A stretch of 34,827 nt of DNA from Opitutus sp. GAS368 (GCA_945868215.1 CAMBLN010000008.1:1-34827); one strand, 5' to 3'. Positions 16,932 to 25,850 are shown, counted from the first letter of the stretch. Made by a program: numbers and translations. The notes: generated from the sequence alone by a model not told the origin.

Positions 16932-19619
16932 CTATCGCAGCGGCTTCTCGGGAAACTGCTCGATCAACCGCGCCACCAACGCCGTCCATCCCGTCTGGTG
17001 ACTCGCCCCGAGCCCCTTGCCCGTGTTCCCGTGGAAAAACTCGTGAAACAACACGAGGTCCTTCCAATGCGGATCCTCCGCAAACTTCACATCGCCCCCC
17101 ATCGCCGGCCGCCCTTCGCCACCTTTCGGTGTGAACAACGACACCAGCCTCCGCCCCAACTCCGCCGCGATCTCCGCCAGATTCAGCTTCACGCCGCTCC
17201 CCGTCGGAAACTCCATCGTGAACGTGTCCCCGTAAAAATGGTGATACCGCTCCAGCGCCTCGATCAGCAGATAATTCAGCGGAAACCACACCGGTCCGCG
17301 CCAGTTCGAATTCCCGCCAAACAACCACGTGTCCGAATCCCCCGGCACATACGCCACCCGGTAATCCTCCCCCGCAAAATGCACCGTGTAGGGATTTTTC
17401 TCATACCATCGCGACAACGACCGCACCCCGTGCGGTGACAACAACTTCTCCTCGTCGAGCACCGTGCGCAGCACCCGCTCCAACCGTTCCCGCGTCGGGA
17501 TAGCCAGCAACAACTGCCCCGTCTCCGCACCATCATGCGAAAAATAAGTGATCTGCCGCGCCAGCTCCGGCCGGTTCTTCAAAAACCACCGCGTGCGCTT
17601 CGCAAACCCGGGCAGATGATCCAGCCGCTCCTTGTAGATAAACTCCACCGCGAAGAGCGGGATCAACCCCACCATCGAACGCAGCCTCACCGGCTCCACC
17701 CGGCCGTCGGGCAACACCAGCTGGTCGTAATAAAAACCGTCTTCCTCATGCCACAACCCCGACCCGCCGAGGTGGTTCATCGCATCCGCGATCATGATGA
17801 AGTGCTCGAAAAACTTCGACGCGATGTCCTCGTAAACCGGATCCCCGTCCGCCAGCTCCAGCGCCATCGCCAGCATCGTCGAACAATAAAACGCCATCCA
17901 CGCCGTCCCGTCCGCCTGCGTCAGCGAACCGCCCCCCGGCAACGGCTTCGACCGGTCAAACACGCCGATATTATCCAGCCCCAAGAACCCGCCCGCGAAA
18001 AGATTCTTCCCGCTCGGATCCTTCCGGTTCACCCACCACGTGAAATTCAGCAGCAGCTTCTGAAACACACTCGCCAAAAACGTCCGGTCCCGTTTCCCGC
18101 GCCCGCCCGTCATCTTGTAAACCCGCCAGCACGCCCACGCGTGCACCGGCGGATTCACGTCCGAAAAGTTAAACTCGTAAGCCGGAATCTGCCCGCTCGG
18201 GCTCATATACCATTCGCGCAGCAACAGATTCAGCTGGTCCTTCGCGAACTGCGGATCCACCCGCGCAAACGGGATCATGTGAAACGCCAGATCCCACGCC
18301 GCGAACCACGGATACTCCCACTTGTCCGGCATCGACAACACGTCGCGGTTGAACAAATGCGCCCACTCCGCATTGCGCCCGTCTTTCCGGCTCGCCGGCG
18401 GCGCCGGCGTTTCCGGATCGCCCTCCAGCCAGTCCTTCACGACGTAGTGGTAAAACTGCTTCGACCACAGCAACCCCGCATAAGCCTGCCGCGCCACATT
18501 GCGCTCCTCCGCCGACACCACGTTCGCCAGCAACCCGCCGTAAAACACGTCCGCCTCCGCCTTCCGCGCCGCAAACACCGCCTCAAACGCCTTCCCAAAC
18601 ACCGCACCCTTCGCCGGCTCCGCCCCTGCCGCGTGCAACCGCAACCGGATCACCCGCTCCTCGCCCGGCGCCAGCTTCACCACATGGTGCGCCGCGCACT
18701 TCGTCCCGCGCCGCCGCGGATTCACCGCATCCGCCCGCCCCGCAATCACGTGGTCATGGAACGCATCCTTCACATGCGGCGACGTGTTCTCCGCCCCGAA
18801 CAACCGCTTCAGATTGGATTCATTTTCCGTAAACAGCACCGGCACGTCATCCTCCATCTGCAACGAGAACCGCCCCAGCGACGCCTGGTCGCACTCCACC
18901 CGCCGCAGCCCGTCCACCCACAGGCGCGGTTTGATTTCACACCCTTCGTGCAGACACCCCCACGACCACGTGTTGCGAAACCACAACGTCGGCAACACCT
19001 GCACCGTCGCCTCCTCCGGCCCGCGGTTCGCCACCGTGATCCGGATCAGAATATCATCCGGCCCATCCTTCGCGTATTCACAAAACACATCAAAATACCG
19101 CCCTTCATCAAACACGCCCGTATCCGCCAGCTCATACTCCGGCTCCGTCCGCGAACGCCGCGCGTTTTCCTCCGTCAACTTCCCATACGGAAACGCCGCC
19201 TGCGGATACTTGTAGAGTCCCTTCAGATACGAATGCGTCGGCGTCGCATCCAAATAAAAATACTCCTCCTTCACGTCCTCGCCATGGTTGCCTTCATGGT
19301 TCGCGAGGCCGAACAAGCGCTCCTTCAGGATCGCGTCGCGCCCGTTCCACAACGCCACCGCAAAACACATCCGCCCTTCGCGATCCGTGATGCCCATCAG
19401 CCCGTCCTCGCCCCAGCGGTAAGCCCGGCTCCGCGCCTGGTCATGCGTGAAATACCGCCAGCTGTCCGCGTCCGCCGAATAATCCTCGCGCACCGTGCCC
19501 CACTGCCGCTCCGCCAGATACGGACCCCAGCGTTTCCAGTTTTTCTCCCGCTTCGCATCTTCCGCCAACCGCATCCGCTCCGCACCTTCAGCTGAATCCA
19601 CGCGCTTGGGTTTCGTCAT
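16932..19619 (-). CDS. GH63-like glucosidase (mannosylglycerate hydrolase/glucosidase family)
   Basis: A large (895 residues) glycoside hydrolase with an (alpha/alpha)6-barrel. The N-terminal ~300 residues form a beta-sandwich region (WRYFTHDQARSRAYRWGEDG, NRGPEEATVQVLPTLWFRN). The C-terminal barrel has EYPWFAAWDLAFHMIPFA, FLGLDNIGVFDRS, SNWRGPVWFPLNYLLIEAL and ASHQTGWTALVARLI, typical of GH63 and related glucosidases that invert at alpha-glucosidic bonds. There is no signal peptide, so it probably acts in the cytoplasm on imported or storage glucosides or on mannosyl/glucosylglycerate. The substrate is not determined. The ATG at 19619 was preferred over a GTG three codons upstream; no strong ribosome site is visible. 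Confidence 0.85.
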   Translation of the reverse strand: MTKPKRVDSAEGAERMRLAEDAKREKNWKRWGPYLAERQWGTVREDYSADADSWRYFTHDQARSRAYRWGEDGLMGITDREGRMCFAVALWNGRDAILKERLFGLANHEGNHGEDVKEEYFYLDATPTHSYLKGLYKYPQAAFPYGKLTEENARRSRTEPEYELADTGVFDEGRYFDVFCEYAKDGPDDILIRITVANRGPEEATVQVLPTLWFRNTWSWGCLHEGCEIKPRLWVDGLRRVECDQASLGRFSLQMEDDVPVLFTENESNLKRLFGAENTSPHVKDAFHDHVIAGRADAVNPRRRGTKCAAHHVVKLAPGEERVIRLRLHAAGAEPAKGAVFGKAFEAVFAARKAEADVFYGGLLANVVSAEERNVARQAYAGLLWSKQFYHYVVKDWLEGDPETPAPPASRKDGRNAEWAHLFNRDVLSMPDKWEYPWFAAWDLAFHMIPFARVDPQFAKDQLNLLLREWYMSPSGQIPAYEFNFSDVNPPVHAWACWRVYKMTGGRGKRDRTFLASVFQKLLLNFTWWVNRKDPSGKNLFAGGFLGLDNIGVFDRSKPLPGGGSLTQADGTAWMAFYCSTMLAMALELADGDPVYEDIASKFFEHFIMIADAMNHLGGSGLWHEEDGFYYDQLVLPDGRVEPVRLRSMVGLIPLFAVEFIYKERLDHLPGFAKRTRWFLKNRPELARQITYFSHDGAETGQLLLAIPTRERLERVLRTVLDEEKLLSPHGVRSLSRWYEKNPYTVHFAGEDYRVAYVPGDSDTWLFGGNSNWRGPVWFPLNYLLIEALERYHHFYGDTFTMEFPTGSGVKLNLAEIAAELGRRLVSLFTPKGGEGRPAMGGDVKFAEDPHWKDLVLFHEFFHGNTGKGLGASHQTGWTALVARLIEQFPEKPLR

Positions 19620-19705
19620 GCACCGCACGTTACCGAACCGCCTTCCGCATGAAAGACCAAAGCATACCTCCCCGCTTACCTAGTGTAACCTGTGAGCCAG
19701 GTGGA

Positions 19706-19725
19706 GCGTGTTGTCCCCAACACGC
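19706..19725. repeat. Perfect hairpin element before the M16 genes
   Basis: GCGTGTTG (19706-19713), loop TCCC, CAACACGC (19718-19725): an 8-bp perfect stem with no T tract. It lies in the 224-base gap between two divergent genes and looks like a dispersed palindromic repeat, not a terminator. Confidence 0.5.
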
Positions 19726-19737
19726 TTGTCTTGAGCG

Positions 19738-19751
19738 CCCCCCCCCCCCCC
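19738..19751 (+). repeat. Poly-C tract of 14 bases
   Basis: Fourteen consecutive C lie 13 bases after the hairpin and 92 bases before the M16 peptidase start. Such tracts are prone to slippage in vivo and to length errors in sequencing. It is not inside a gene. No promoter spacing could be assigned to it. Confidence 0.8.
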
Positions 19752-19843
19752 GCACACACCGCTTGCCCCCGTCCACCCCCTCCCCTTTTCTCCCAACCAA
19801 TTTGAACATTCCCCCGCCACCCGCGGTCTCCTTCTCCCCACGC

Positions 19844-21205
19844 ATGAACCTCCTCCGTCTGTCCTCCGTCCTCTGTCTTCTGACCTCCGCTGTCCTCTGC
19901 CTTCAAGCCGCGCCCGCCCCCGTCGAAGGCTTCACCGCCGTCCGCACCCTCGGCGGCATCTCCGAATACACCCTCGACGCCAACGGCCTCCAGGTCCTCG
20001 TTCTCCCCGAACACTCCGCGCCCGTCGTCACCTTCATGGTCACCTACCGCGTCGGCTCCCGCAACGAGGTCACCGGCACCACCGGCGCCACCCACCTCCT
20101 CGAGCATCTCATGTTCAAGGGCACCAAAAACTTCAACCGCGAGAAGGGCAACAGCGTGGACCAGCTCCTCGAACGCGTCGGTGCCCTCTACAACGCCACC
20201 ACCTGGCTCGACCGCACCAACTACTACGCCAACCTCGGCAAAGCCCACGTCGAGGCCTACGTCGCCATCGAGGCCGACCGCATGCGCAACCTCTGGCTCC
20301 GCGAGGACGACCGCCGCCCCGAGATGACCGTGGTGCGCAACGAATTCGAAATCGGCGAAAACAACCCCATCTACGCCCTCGACAAGGAAATCAACGCCGC
20401 CGCCTTCATGGCGCACCCCTACCACCACTCCACCATCGGCTGGCGCAGCGACATCGAAAAAGTATCCATCGAAAAACTACGCGAGTTCTACGACACCTTC
20501 TACTGGCCCGACAACGCCACCGTCTCCGTCATCGGCGACATCACGACGGCCGACGCCCTCGCCCTCGTCAAAAAATACTACGCCGCCATCCCCCGCGCCC
20601 CGAAACCCATCCCGCAGGTTTACACCGAGGAGCCCGCGCAAACCGGCCCGCGACGCGTCACCGTCAAACGCGCCGGCAAACTCGGCGTCGTCGGCATCGC
20701 TTACAAAACCCCCGCCGCCCGCCACCCCGACATGCCCGCCCTCCAGGTGCTCGGCTCCATCCTCACCTCCGGCAAAAACAGCCGCCTCTTCCGCGCCCTC
20801 ACCGATAAAAACCTCACCACCTCCGTCTCCGCCGACATCGGTTTCTTCCACGACCCGTCGCTCACCACCGTTTACGCCAGCCTCGCCCCCGGCGCCCAAC
20901 ACGACGAGGTCGAAAAAATCGCCCTCGCCGAACTCGCCCGCGTGAAGACCGACGGCGTCACCGCCGAAGAAGTCTCCTCCGCGATCAGCCAGCTCCTCGC
21001 CGCCTCCGCCTACGCCCGCGACGGCGCCTTCGCCGTGGCCAGCAACCTCAACGAATTCATCTCCTCCGGCGACTGGACCCTCTACGTCACCCTCGACGAC
21101 GGCCTCGCCAAGGTCTCCGCCGACGACGTCAAACGCGTCGCCAACGCCTACTTCAACGAAGACCAAAGCACCACCGGCTGGTTCATCCCCGTCACCACTC
21201 CGTAA
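19844..21205 (+). CDS. M16 family zinc metallopeptidase, catalytic subunit
   Basis: A secreted insulinase-type (M16B) peptidase of 453 residues. The signal peptide is residues 1 to about 23 (MNLLRLSSVLCLL...LQAA). The inverted zinc motif HxxEH is present as HLLEH (His84, Glu87, His88), with the distal glutamate in VVRNEFE about 80 residues later. M16B enzymes typically work as pairs, a catalytic chain and a second chain that completes the clamp. The next gene encodes such a partner. The ATG at 19844 is the first that gives a signal peptide. Substrate is unknown, probably small or unfolded peptides in the periplasm. Confidence 0.93.
   Translation: MNLLRLSSVLCLLTSAVLCLQAAPAPVEGFTAVRTLGGISEYTLDANGLQVLVLPEHSAPVVTFMVTYRVGSRNEVTGTTGATHLLEHLMFKGTKNFNREKGNSVDQLLERVGALYNATTWLDRTNYYANLGKAHVEAYVAIEADRMRNLWLREDDRRPEMTVVRNEFEIGENNPIYALDKEINAAAFMAHPYHHSTIGWRSDIEKVSIEKLREFYDTFYWPDNATVSVIGDITTADALALVKKYYAAIPRAPKPIPQVYTEEPAQTGPRRVTVKRAGKLGVVGIAYKTPAARHPDMPALQVLGSILTSGKNSRLFRALTDKNLTTSVSADIGFFHDPSLTTVYASLAPGAQHDEVEKIALAELARVKTDGVTAEEVSSAISQLLAASAYARDGAFAVASNLNEFISSGDWTLYVTLDDGLAKVSADDVKRVANAYFNEDQSTTGWFIPVTTP
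19852..19904 (+). repeat. Degenerate stutter tract encoding the M16 signal peptide
   Basis: Units like CCTCCGTC, CTCTGTCTTCTG and CTCCGCTGTCCTCTG repeat from the fourth codon on and encode most of the hydrophobic core of the signal peptide. A very similar tract encodes part of the signal peptide of the next gene (21337-21400). Confidence 0.7.
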
Positions 21206-21213
21206 CCCGTAGG

Positions 21214-21232
21214 GCCTCACCTCGCTTGAGGC
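21214..21232. repeat. Short palindromic element between the M16 genes
   Basis: GCCTCA (21214-21219), loop CCTCGCT, TGAGGC (21227-21232), flanked by CCGTAG and CGCGCCCA. It lies 8 bases after the stop of the first peptidase gene. No T tract follows, so it should not block read-through to the second gene. Confidence 0.45.
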
Positions 21233-21287
21233 CGCGCCCACCCGCGACACCCGTCACCCGTCCATCTTCAACCCACTCTCACTCTCC

Positions 21288-22676
21288 ATGTCCCTCCTCC
21301 GCTTTTCGTGTATTTCGTGTGTTTCGTGGTTAAACACTCCGTCCTCCGTCCTCCGCCTTCTGTCCTCCGTCACGGCCGTCCTCTGTCTTCTGTCCTCTGC
21401 GGCCCAAGCCGCCATCGCCGACAAAGTCACCCGCGCCACCGTCGCCAACATCGACGTCATCGCCTACCCGACCGCCGTCAAAGACGTCGTCACCTTCCGC
21501 GGCTCCCTCCCCGCCGGCGACTCGCTCTCCCCCGACACCAACCTCGCCATCGCCACCCTCACCGGCGGCATGTTGGACCAGGGCACCGTCACGCAGGACA
21601 AATTTGCCATCGCCCAAAAACTCGACGCCGTCGGCGCTACGCTCTCGTTCTCCGTCGATGACACCATGGTCACCTTCAGCGGCAAGTGCCTCCGCAAAGA
21701 CGTCCCGCTCCTCATCGCCCTCCTCGCCGAACAACTCCGCACCCCCGCGTTCTCCGGGGAAGAATTCGCCAAACTCAAAAAACAAATCGCCGGCCGCCTC
21801 CAACGCGCCCTCGAACAAACCGGCTTCCGCGCCGGCCAGGCCTTCGCATCCACCATCTATCCTCCCGGCCACCCCAACTACGCCCACTCCACCGACGCCT
21901 TCCTCGCCGCCCTCGAAGCCGCCACCGTCGCCGACCTCCGCGCCTTCCACCAAAAACACTACGGCCCCGCCGAACTCACCCTCGTCGCCGTCGGTGACAT
22001 CGACCCCGCCGCCCTCCAGGCCGAAGTCGCCAAAGCCTTCGCCGGCTGGTCCGGCGGCACCCGCCGCCTCGCCTACGAACACGAATTCACCCGCCTCCCC
22101 GGCTCCGAACACACCGTCTTCATGGCCGACAAACCCAACGTCAGCGTGATCCTCGGACAAGCCGTCACCCTCCGCCACTCCGCCCCCGACGCCCTCCCGC
22201 TCCGCGTCGCCACCACCATTCTCGGCAGCGGCTTCACCGGCCGCCTCATGGCCACCGTGCGCGACCAGGAGGGCCTCACCTACGGCATCGGCGCGCGCAT
22301 CGGCAACGACACCTTCATCAATGGCGACTGGCGCATCATCGCCAACTTCTCCCCCGAGCTCCTCGACAAAGGCCTCGCCTCCACCCGCCGCGAATTAAAG
22401 TTCTGGTATGACCAAGGCGTCACCGCCGAGGAAGTCGCCCGCACCAAAACCAACCTCGCCGGCCAGTTCCAGGTCGGCCTGGCCACCACCGACGGACTCG
22501 CCTCGACGATCCTCGCCACCCTCCATCGCGGCTACCCGCTCAGCTGGATCGACACCTACCCCGATCAACTCGAAGCCGTGACCCTCGACCAGGTAAACGC
22601 CGCCATCAAAACCCACCTCAAACCCGACGAGTTCATCCTCATCAAAGCCGGCACTGTCCCCACCGCCGCGAAGTAA
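21288..22676 (+). CDS. M16 family peptidase-like subunit lacking the zinc motif
   Basis: The 462-residue partner of the preceding peptidase. A signal peptide spans about residues 1-41 (ending SSAAQAA), longer than usual. The region that holds HxxEH in active members reads LATLTGGMLDQGT, so the zinc ligands are missing. The C-terminal half keeps the paired Arg and Tyr of the non-catalytic chain in GRLMATVRDQEGLTYGIGA. This division of labour is known for heterodimeric M16B proteases and mitochondrial processing peptidase. The start ATG lies 82 bases after the first gene, and the two are probably cotranscribed. The gene is open throughout, so it is not a pseudogene. A terminator follows. Confidence 0.9.
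   Translation: MSLLRFSCISCVSWLNTPSSVLRLLSSVTAVLCLLSSAAQAAIADKVTRATVANIDVIAYPTAVKDVVTFRGSLPAGDSLSPDTNLAIATLTGGMLDQGTVTQDKFAIAQKLDAVGATLSFSVDDTMVTFSGKCLRKDVPLLIALLAEQLRTPAFSGEEFAKLKKQIAGRLQRALEQTGFRAGQAFASTIYPPGHPNYAHSTDAFLAALEAATVADLRAFHQKHYGPAELTLVAVGDIDPAALQAEVAKAFAGWSGGTRRLAYEHEFTRLPGSEHTVFMADKPNVSVILGQAVTLRHSAPDALPLRVATTILGSGFTGRLMATVRDQEGLTYGIGARIGNDTFINGDWRIIANFSPELLDKGLASTRRELKFWYDQGVTAEEVARTKTNLAGQFQVGLATTDGLASTILATLHRGYPLSWIDTYPDQLEAVTLDQVNAAIKTHLKPDEFILIKAGTVPTAAK
21305..21400 (+). repeat. Two-part degenerate stutter tract in the second M16 signal peptide
   Basis: Part one (21305-21331) is TTCGTG repeated three times, ending TTCGTGGTTA. Part two (21337-21400) repeats units such as CCTCCGTC, CCTTCTGTC and CCTCTGTC. 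Both lie within the coding sequence from codon 6 to about codon 37, stretching the signal peptide region. Confidence 0.7.
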
Positions 22677-22694
22677 CACATCTTCGCTTCGCAA

Positions 22695-22732
22695 AAAAGG
22701 CCGCGCCTCCCTCTCGGGTGGCGCGGCCTTTT
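22695..22732. terminator. Bidirectional rho-independent terminator
   Basis: AAAAGGCCGCGCC (22695-22707) pairs perfectly with GGCGCGGCCTTTT (22720-22732) around a 12-base loop, with A and T tracts on the two sides. It lies between the convergent M16 and oxidoreductase genes and can serve both. Confidence 0.92.
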
Positions 22733-22743
22733 ATTTTGTCCGC

Positions 22744-24063
22744 TTAAACCATCGCGCCCTGCTTGCGCAGCGTCTCCCTCAGCAACTTCACATCGAGATC
22801 GCGCGTCGATTTCAACCCGAGCTTCACGCACAACGCCGCCGCCGCGCCCACGCCTTCGCCGATCGCCATCACCTGCGGCGTGATGCGGATCGCCGCATGA
22901 GCCTCGTGCGTGCTGTCGATGCAACGCGACGCCACCAGCAGATTGTCCACACCCTGCGCACGCGTGCAGCGGAACGGAATCTCATACCACTTCCCCGCCG
23001 GCGGATGAATCCGCACCGTGCCCTCGCCCGTCGGGCTGTGGATGTCGATGAACCAGTCGCCGCGCGCGATGCAGTCCTCAAACGGAACCACCTCGACGAT
23101 GTCCTTCGCCGTGACCGTATAATCACAACGGATACGCCGCGTCTCACGCACGCCGATATGCGGAGCCGTCTCCGAAACCACCGCGTTCTCAAACCCCGGA
23201 ATATTCTTCCGCAAAAACGCCGCGACCTCCGCCACTTGCCGGCGGCCTTCGATCATCGCATCGGTCACATCACGCAGCTTCGTGCCGTCCTTGTTGATGA
23301 TGCGCGTCGTGTTAAAATTCCACTCGCCCGCGCGCGGCTGGCGCGACGACAACACATCCTCGCGCGGCACCGTCACCTCACCGCGCGCCTTCGCCGCCTG
23401 CCACGCTTTCGTAAAATCACGGTCGGCTTTTTTCGAGGCCATGGCCCGCTCATCATCCACGCCCGTCATCTTGAAAATCATCGTCATCGGCTGAACCGCG
23501 CCGTCTTCGTCGCGACCCTTGTCCGACGGCACGCCCGCCAGCACGCTCACGTCGCCGTCACCCGACGAATCGACGATCATCTTCGCCAGAATAACCTGAC
23601 GTCCTTCCTTCGACTCAATGATCACGCCCTTCACCCGGCTGCCTTCGCGGATCACCGCCGACACCTGCGCAAAGAAAAACGGTGTCACCCCTGAACTCAC
23701 CACAAAGCGATCCAGCGTCACCTTCGCCGTCTCAGAGTCATACGTGCCGGACGCGCCGTAGTCCTTCGCGCCCCAACCGTTGTCATTCCAACCACCCGCC
23801 GCCGCCCACGAATCGACGACTTCCTTGAAAAGTCCGCGCACATGCGGAAACGGCATGATCGCACTCAGGATGCCCGCCGTCCACGTGCCGCCGAAGCTGC
23901 CGAACCGCTCGACGAGGATCGTCTTGGCGCCATTGCGCGCCGCCGACACCGCCGCGCCGATGCCGCCGGGACCGGCGCCAACAACCAGCACATCACACTC
24001 GGCGATCACGGGAATCGTGCGCGCCGGCTCTTCATAAAAACCAAGGACAGGGGTGGAACTCAT
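22744..24063 (-). CDS. FAD-dependent oxidoreductase
   Basis: A flavoprotein of 439 residues. The N-terminal dinucleotide-binding motif is VVGAGPGGIGAAVSAARNG, followed by ILVERFGSFGGTWTAGI, the pattern of the FAD_oxidored family common in Verrucomicrobiota and Planctomycetota. A second conserved stretch is MIVDSSGDGDVSVLAG, and the C-terminus has LLVASRCIDSTHEAHAAIR and GEGVGAAAALCVK. There is no signal peptide. The substrate is unknown. The ATG at 24063 has GGGTGGTGAC upstream; an earlier in-frame start 15 codons up is less likely. The gene is divergent from an AraC regulator that may control it. Confidence 0.85.
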   Translation of the reverse strand: MSSTPVLGFYEEPARTIPVIAECDVLVVGAGPGGIGAAVSAARNGAKTILVERFGSFGGTWTAGILSAIMPFPHVRGLFKEVVDSWAAAGGWNDNGWGAKDYGASGTYDSETAKVTLDRFVVSSGVTPFFFAQVSAVIREGSRVKGVIIESKEGRQVILAKMIVDSSGDGDVSVLAGVPSDKGRDEDGAVQPMTMIFKMTGVDDERAMASKKADRDFTKAWQAAKARGEVTVPREDVLSSRQPRAGEWNFNTTRIINKDGTKLRDVTDAMIEGRRQVAEVAAFLRKNIPGFENAVVSETAPHIGVRETRRIRCDYTVTAKDIVEVVPFEDCIARGDWFIDIHSPTGEGTVRIHPPAGKWYEIPFRCTRAQGVDNLLVASRCIDSTHEAHAAIRITPQVMAIGEGVGAAAALCVKLGLKSTRDLDVKLLRETLRKQGAMV

Positions 24064-24144
24064 GTCACCACCCTGCCACCCCCACGCCGTAATCGCCACC
24101 CGCGACACTTGATAAGATTACATATAAAGTTGTAGATTTTAAAC
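24064..24144. promoter_or_regulatory. Divergent AT-rich promoter region between oxidoreductase and AraC genes
   Basis: About 24108-24143 is AT-rich in an otherwise GC-rich region. On the plus strand TTGATA and TAGATT are 18 bases apart and could be -35 and -10 for the regulator gene, which would give a very short leader. The region is the natural place for regulator binding; no clear direct repeat was found. Confidence 0.45.
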
Positions 24145-25005
24145 ATGCCGCCCGCCGCGCCCGTTCCCTCCCCACTCACCTTCGAAGACTGGTCCTTCCT
24201 CCACGCCCGCCTGCTCTGGTGTTACGAGGGCGAAGTCGACGCCCCCAACCGCCGTCGCATATCCCAGCGCAATCAACTCTCCGCCTGGTGGATTCAGGCC
24301 GGCTCCGTCACCGTCAAACGCGGACGCGACACGTGGACCGCCCGCGCCAGCGAATGGATCTTCTGCGGACCTCACCCGCTGCACCAAGATTTCTCCCCCG
24401 ACGCCCGCATCCTCTCCATCAACTTCAAACTCGAATGGCCCTCCGGCGATTCGCTCGTCGAGCAGATCCTCGTCGTCCCCGCCGGCACCCGCCCCGCCCT
24501 CGGCAAAACCGCCCGCGCGCTTCTCCGCGTCATCAGCCGCCGCTTCCCCCGCATCAGCACCGCCCTCCAGCCGCAACCCGTCGAACTCACCGACTTCTTC
24601 GAACTCCAACAACTCTTCGCCGCCTGGGCGCAGGCCTACCTGAAAACCTTGCTCGCCGTCGGCGTCGTCCCCGCGCGCATGGGCGGACTCGACTCCCGCG
24701 TCCTCGCCGCGCTCCGCCAGCTCGACCGCCACGACTGGCGCACGCCCTTCCGCGAAAAAAACCTCGCCGCCTCCGCCGGCTTGAGCGCCGGCCACCTCGA
24801 CCGCCTCTTCGTCCAACAACTCGGACTCACCCCGCGCGCCTACCTGCAAAAACGCCGCCTCGAATCCGCCACCGCCACGCTCGCCGACACCACGGTCCCC
24901 GCCAAAAAAATCGCCTACGACCTCGGTTTTTCTTCGGCCTCGCACTTCACCCACTGGCTCCGTCGCGCCACCGGCAAATCCCCCCGCGAAGTTCGCCAAG
25001 GCTGA
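24145..25005 (+). CDS. AraC-family transcriptional regulator
   Basis: A DNA-binding regulator of 286 residues. The N-terminal part (about 15-100) looks like a cupin-type ligand-sensing domain, with QLSAWWIQAGSVTVKRG. The C-terminal ~100 residues contain the double helix-turn-helix: LAASAGLSAGHLDRLFVQQLGLTPRAYLQKRRLESA and KIAYDLGFSSASHFTHWLRRATGKSPREVR are quoted here in part as LGLTPRAYLQKRRLE and GFSSASHFTHWLRRATGKSP, the latter being the family signature. It is divergent from the FAD-dependent oxidoreductase and probably controls that gene or itself. The inducer is unknown. Confidence 0.92.
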   Translation: MPPAAPVPSPLTFEDWSFLHARLLWCYEGEVDAPNRRRISQRNQLSAWWIQAGSVTVKRGRDTWTARASEWIFCGPHPLHQDFSPDARILSINFKLEWPSGDSLVEQILVVPAGTRPALGKTARALLRVISRRFPRISTALQPQPVELTDFFELQQLFAAWAQAYLKTLLAVGVVPARMGGLDSRVLAALRQLDRHDWRTPFREKNLAASAGLSAGHLDRLFVQQLGLTPRAYLQKRRLESATATLADTTVPAKKIAYDLGFSSASHFTHWLRRATGKSPREVRQG

Positions 25006-25061
25006 GCCTGAACCCCAGAGTTGGCTTTTTCATTACGACCTGCGACGTTCATCGCCCTCGT

Positions 25062-25850
25062 ATGAAGTCCGTCCTCGAATTCAAAGCCCGCAAGGGCAAG
25101 GGCCGTATCAGCATGTCCACCGCCTACGCGCAGTGGGAGGCGAAGTTCCTCGCCGCCTCGCCCGTCGATTGCGTGCTCGTCGGCGACAGCGTCACCACCG
25201 TCGTGGACGGTGAAGCGACCACCTTTGCCGCCACCCCCGAAATCATGGCGCGCCACACCGCCGCCGTCGCCCGCGGTCTCGCCGGCTCGAAGTTTCTGAT
25301 CACCGACTTCCCCTACCTCGCCGCGCGCAAAGGCATCGTCCCCGCCGTCGAATGCGCCTCGCTCCTCATGCGCGCAGGCGCCCATGCAGTGAAGATCGAG
25401 GGCATCGACGGACACGAGGACGTCATCCGCCACCTCGTCCAATCCGGTGTCCCCGTCATCGGCCACCTCGGCCTCACTCCACAATCGGTCCATGCCCTCG
25501 GCGGCTACAAGGTGCAGGGCAAAACCGACGCCACCGCCGCCGATCTCCTCCGTCAAGCGCGCGCCGTCGAAGCCGCCGGCGCCTCCGGTCTCGTGCTCGA
25601 ATGCGTCCCCACCGAGGTCGCCCGCACCATCACCGAAGCCCTCGCGATTCCCGTCATCGGCATCGGCGCCGGCCCCCACACCGACGGACAAGTCCTCGTC
25701 TTCCACGACATGCTCGGCCTCAACCCCGGCTTCTCTCCCAAATTCGTCCGCCAATTCGCCGACGGGAATAAAGCCGTGACCGCCGGCCTCTCCTCCTTCG
25801 CCGAGTCCGTCGCCGACGGCACCTTCCCGAGCAAAAAAGAATCCTACTGA
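25062..25850 (+). CDS. panB: 3-methyl-2-oxobutanoate hydroxymethyltransferase
   Basis: PanB transfers a hydroxymethyl group from methylene-tetrahydrofolate to ketoisovalerate, giving ketopantoate, the first committed step to pantothenate. The 262-residue product is of normal length. Visible motifs are MSTAYAQWEAKFL, VLVGDSVTTVV (metal-binding Asp), AVKIEGIDGHE, GHLGLTPQSVHALGGYKVQG, LECVPTEVA and PVIGIGAGPHTDGQVLVFHDMLGL, all typical of PanB. The ATG at 25062 (MKSVLEFKARK) was chosen because upstream sequence reads back through the AraC gene. coaC and coaB follow on the same strand. panC is elsewhere in the window. Confidence 0.96.
   Translation: MKSVLEFKARKGKGRISMSTAYAQWEAKFLAASPVDCVLVGDSVTTVVDGEATTFAATPEIMARHTAAVARGLAGSKFLITDFPYLAARKGIVPAVECASLLMRAGAHAVKIEGIDGHEDVIRHLVQSGVPVIGHLGLTPQSVHALGGYKVQGKTDATAADLLRQARAVEAAGASGLVLECVPTEVARTITEALAIPVIGIGAGPHTDGQVLVFHDMLGLNPGFSPKFVRQFADGNKAVTAGLSSFAESVADGTFPSKKESY

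Noticed and set aside
17535-19595. A 686-codon plus-strand frame opposite the glucosidase
   Set aside because: It is extremely rich in Arg, Pro and His, lacks any motif, and mirrors the codons of the real gene on the other strand.
21288-22676. Reading the second M16 gene as a decayed peptidase
   Set aside because: The frame is fully open, the Arg/Tyr pair of the non-catalytic chain is retained and the gene sits next to a catalytic partner, as in known heterodimers.
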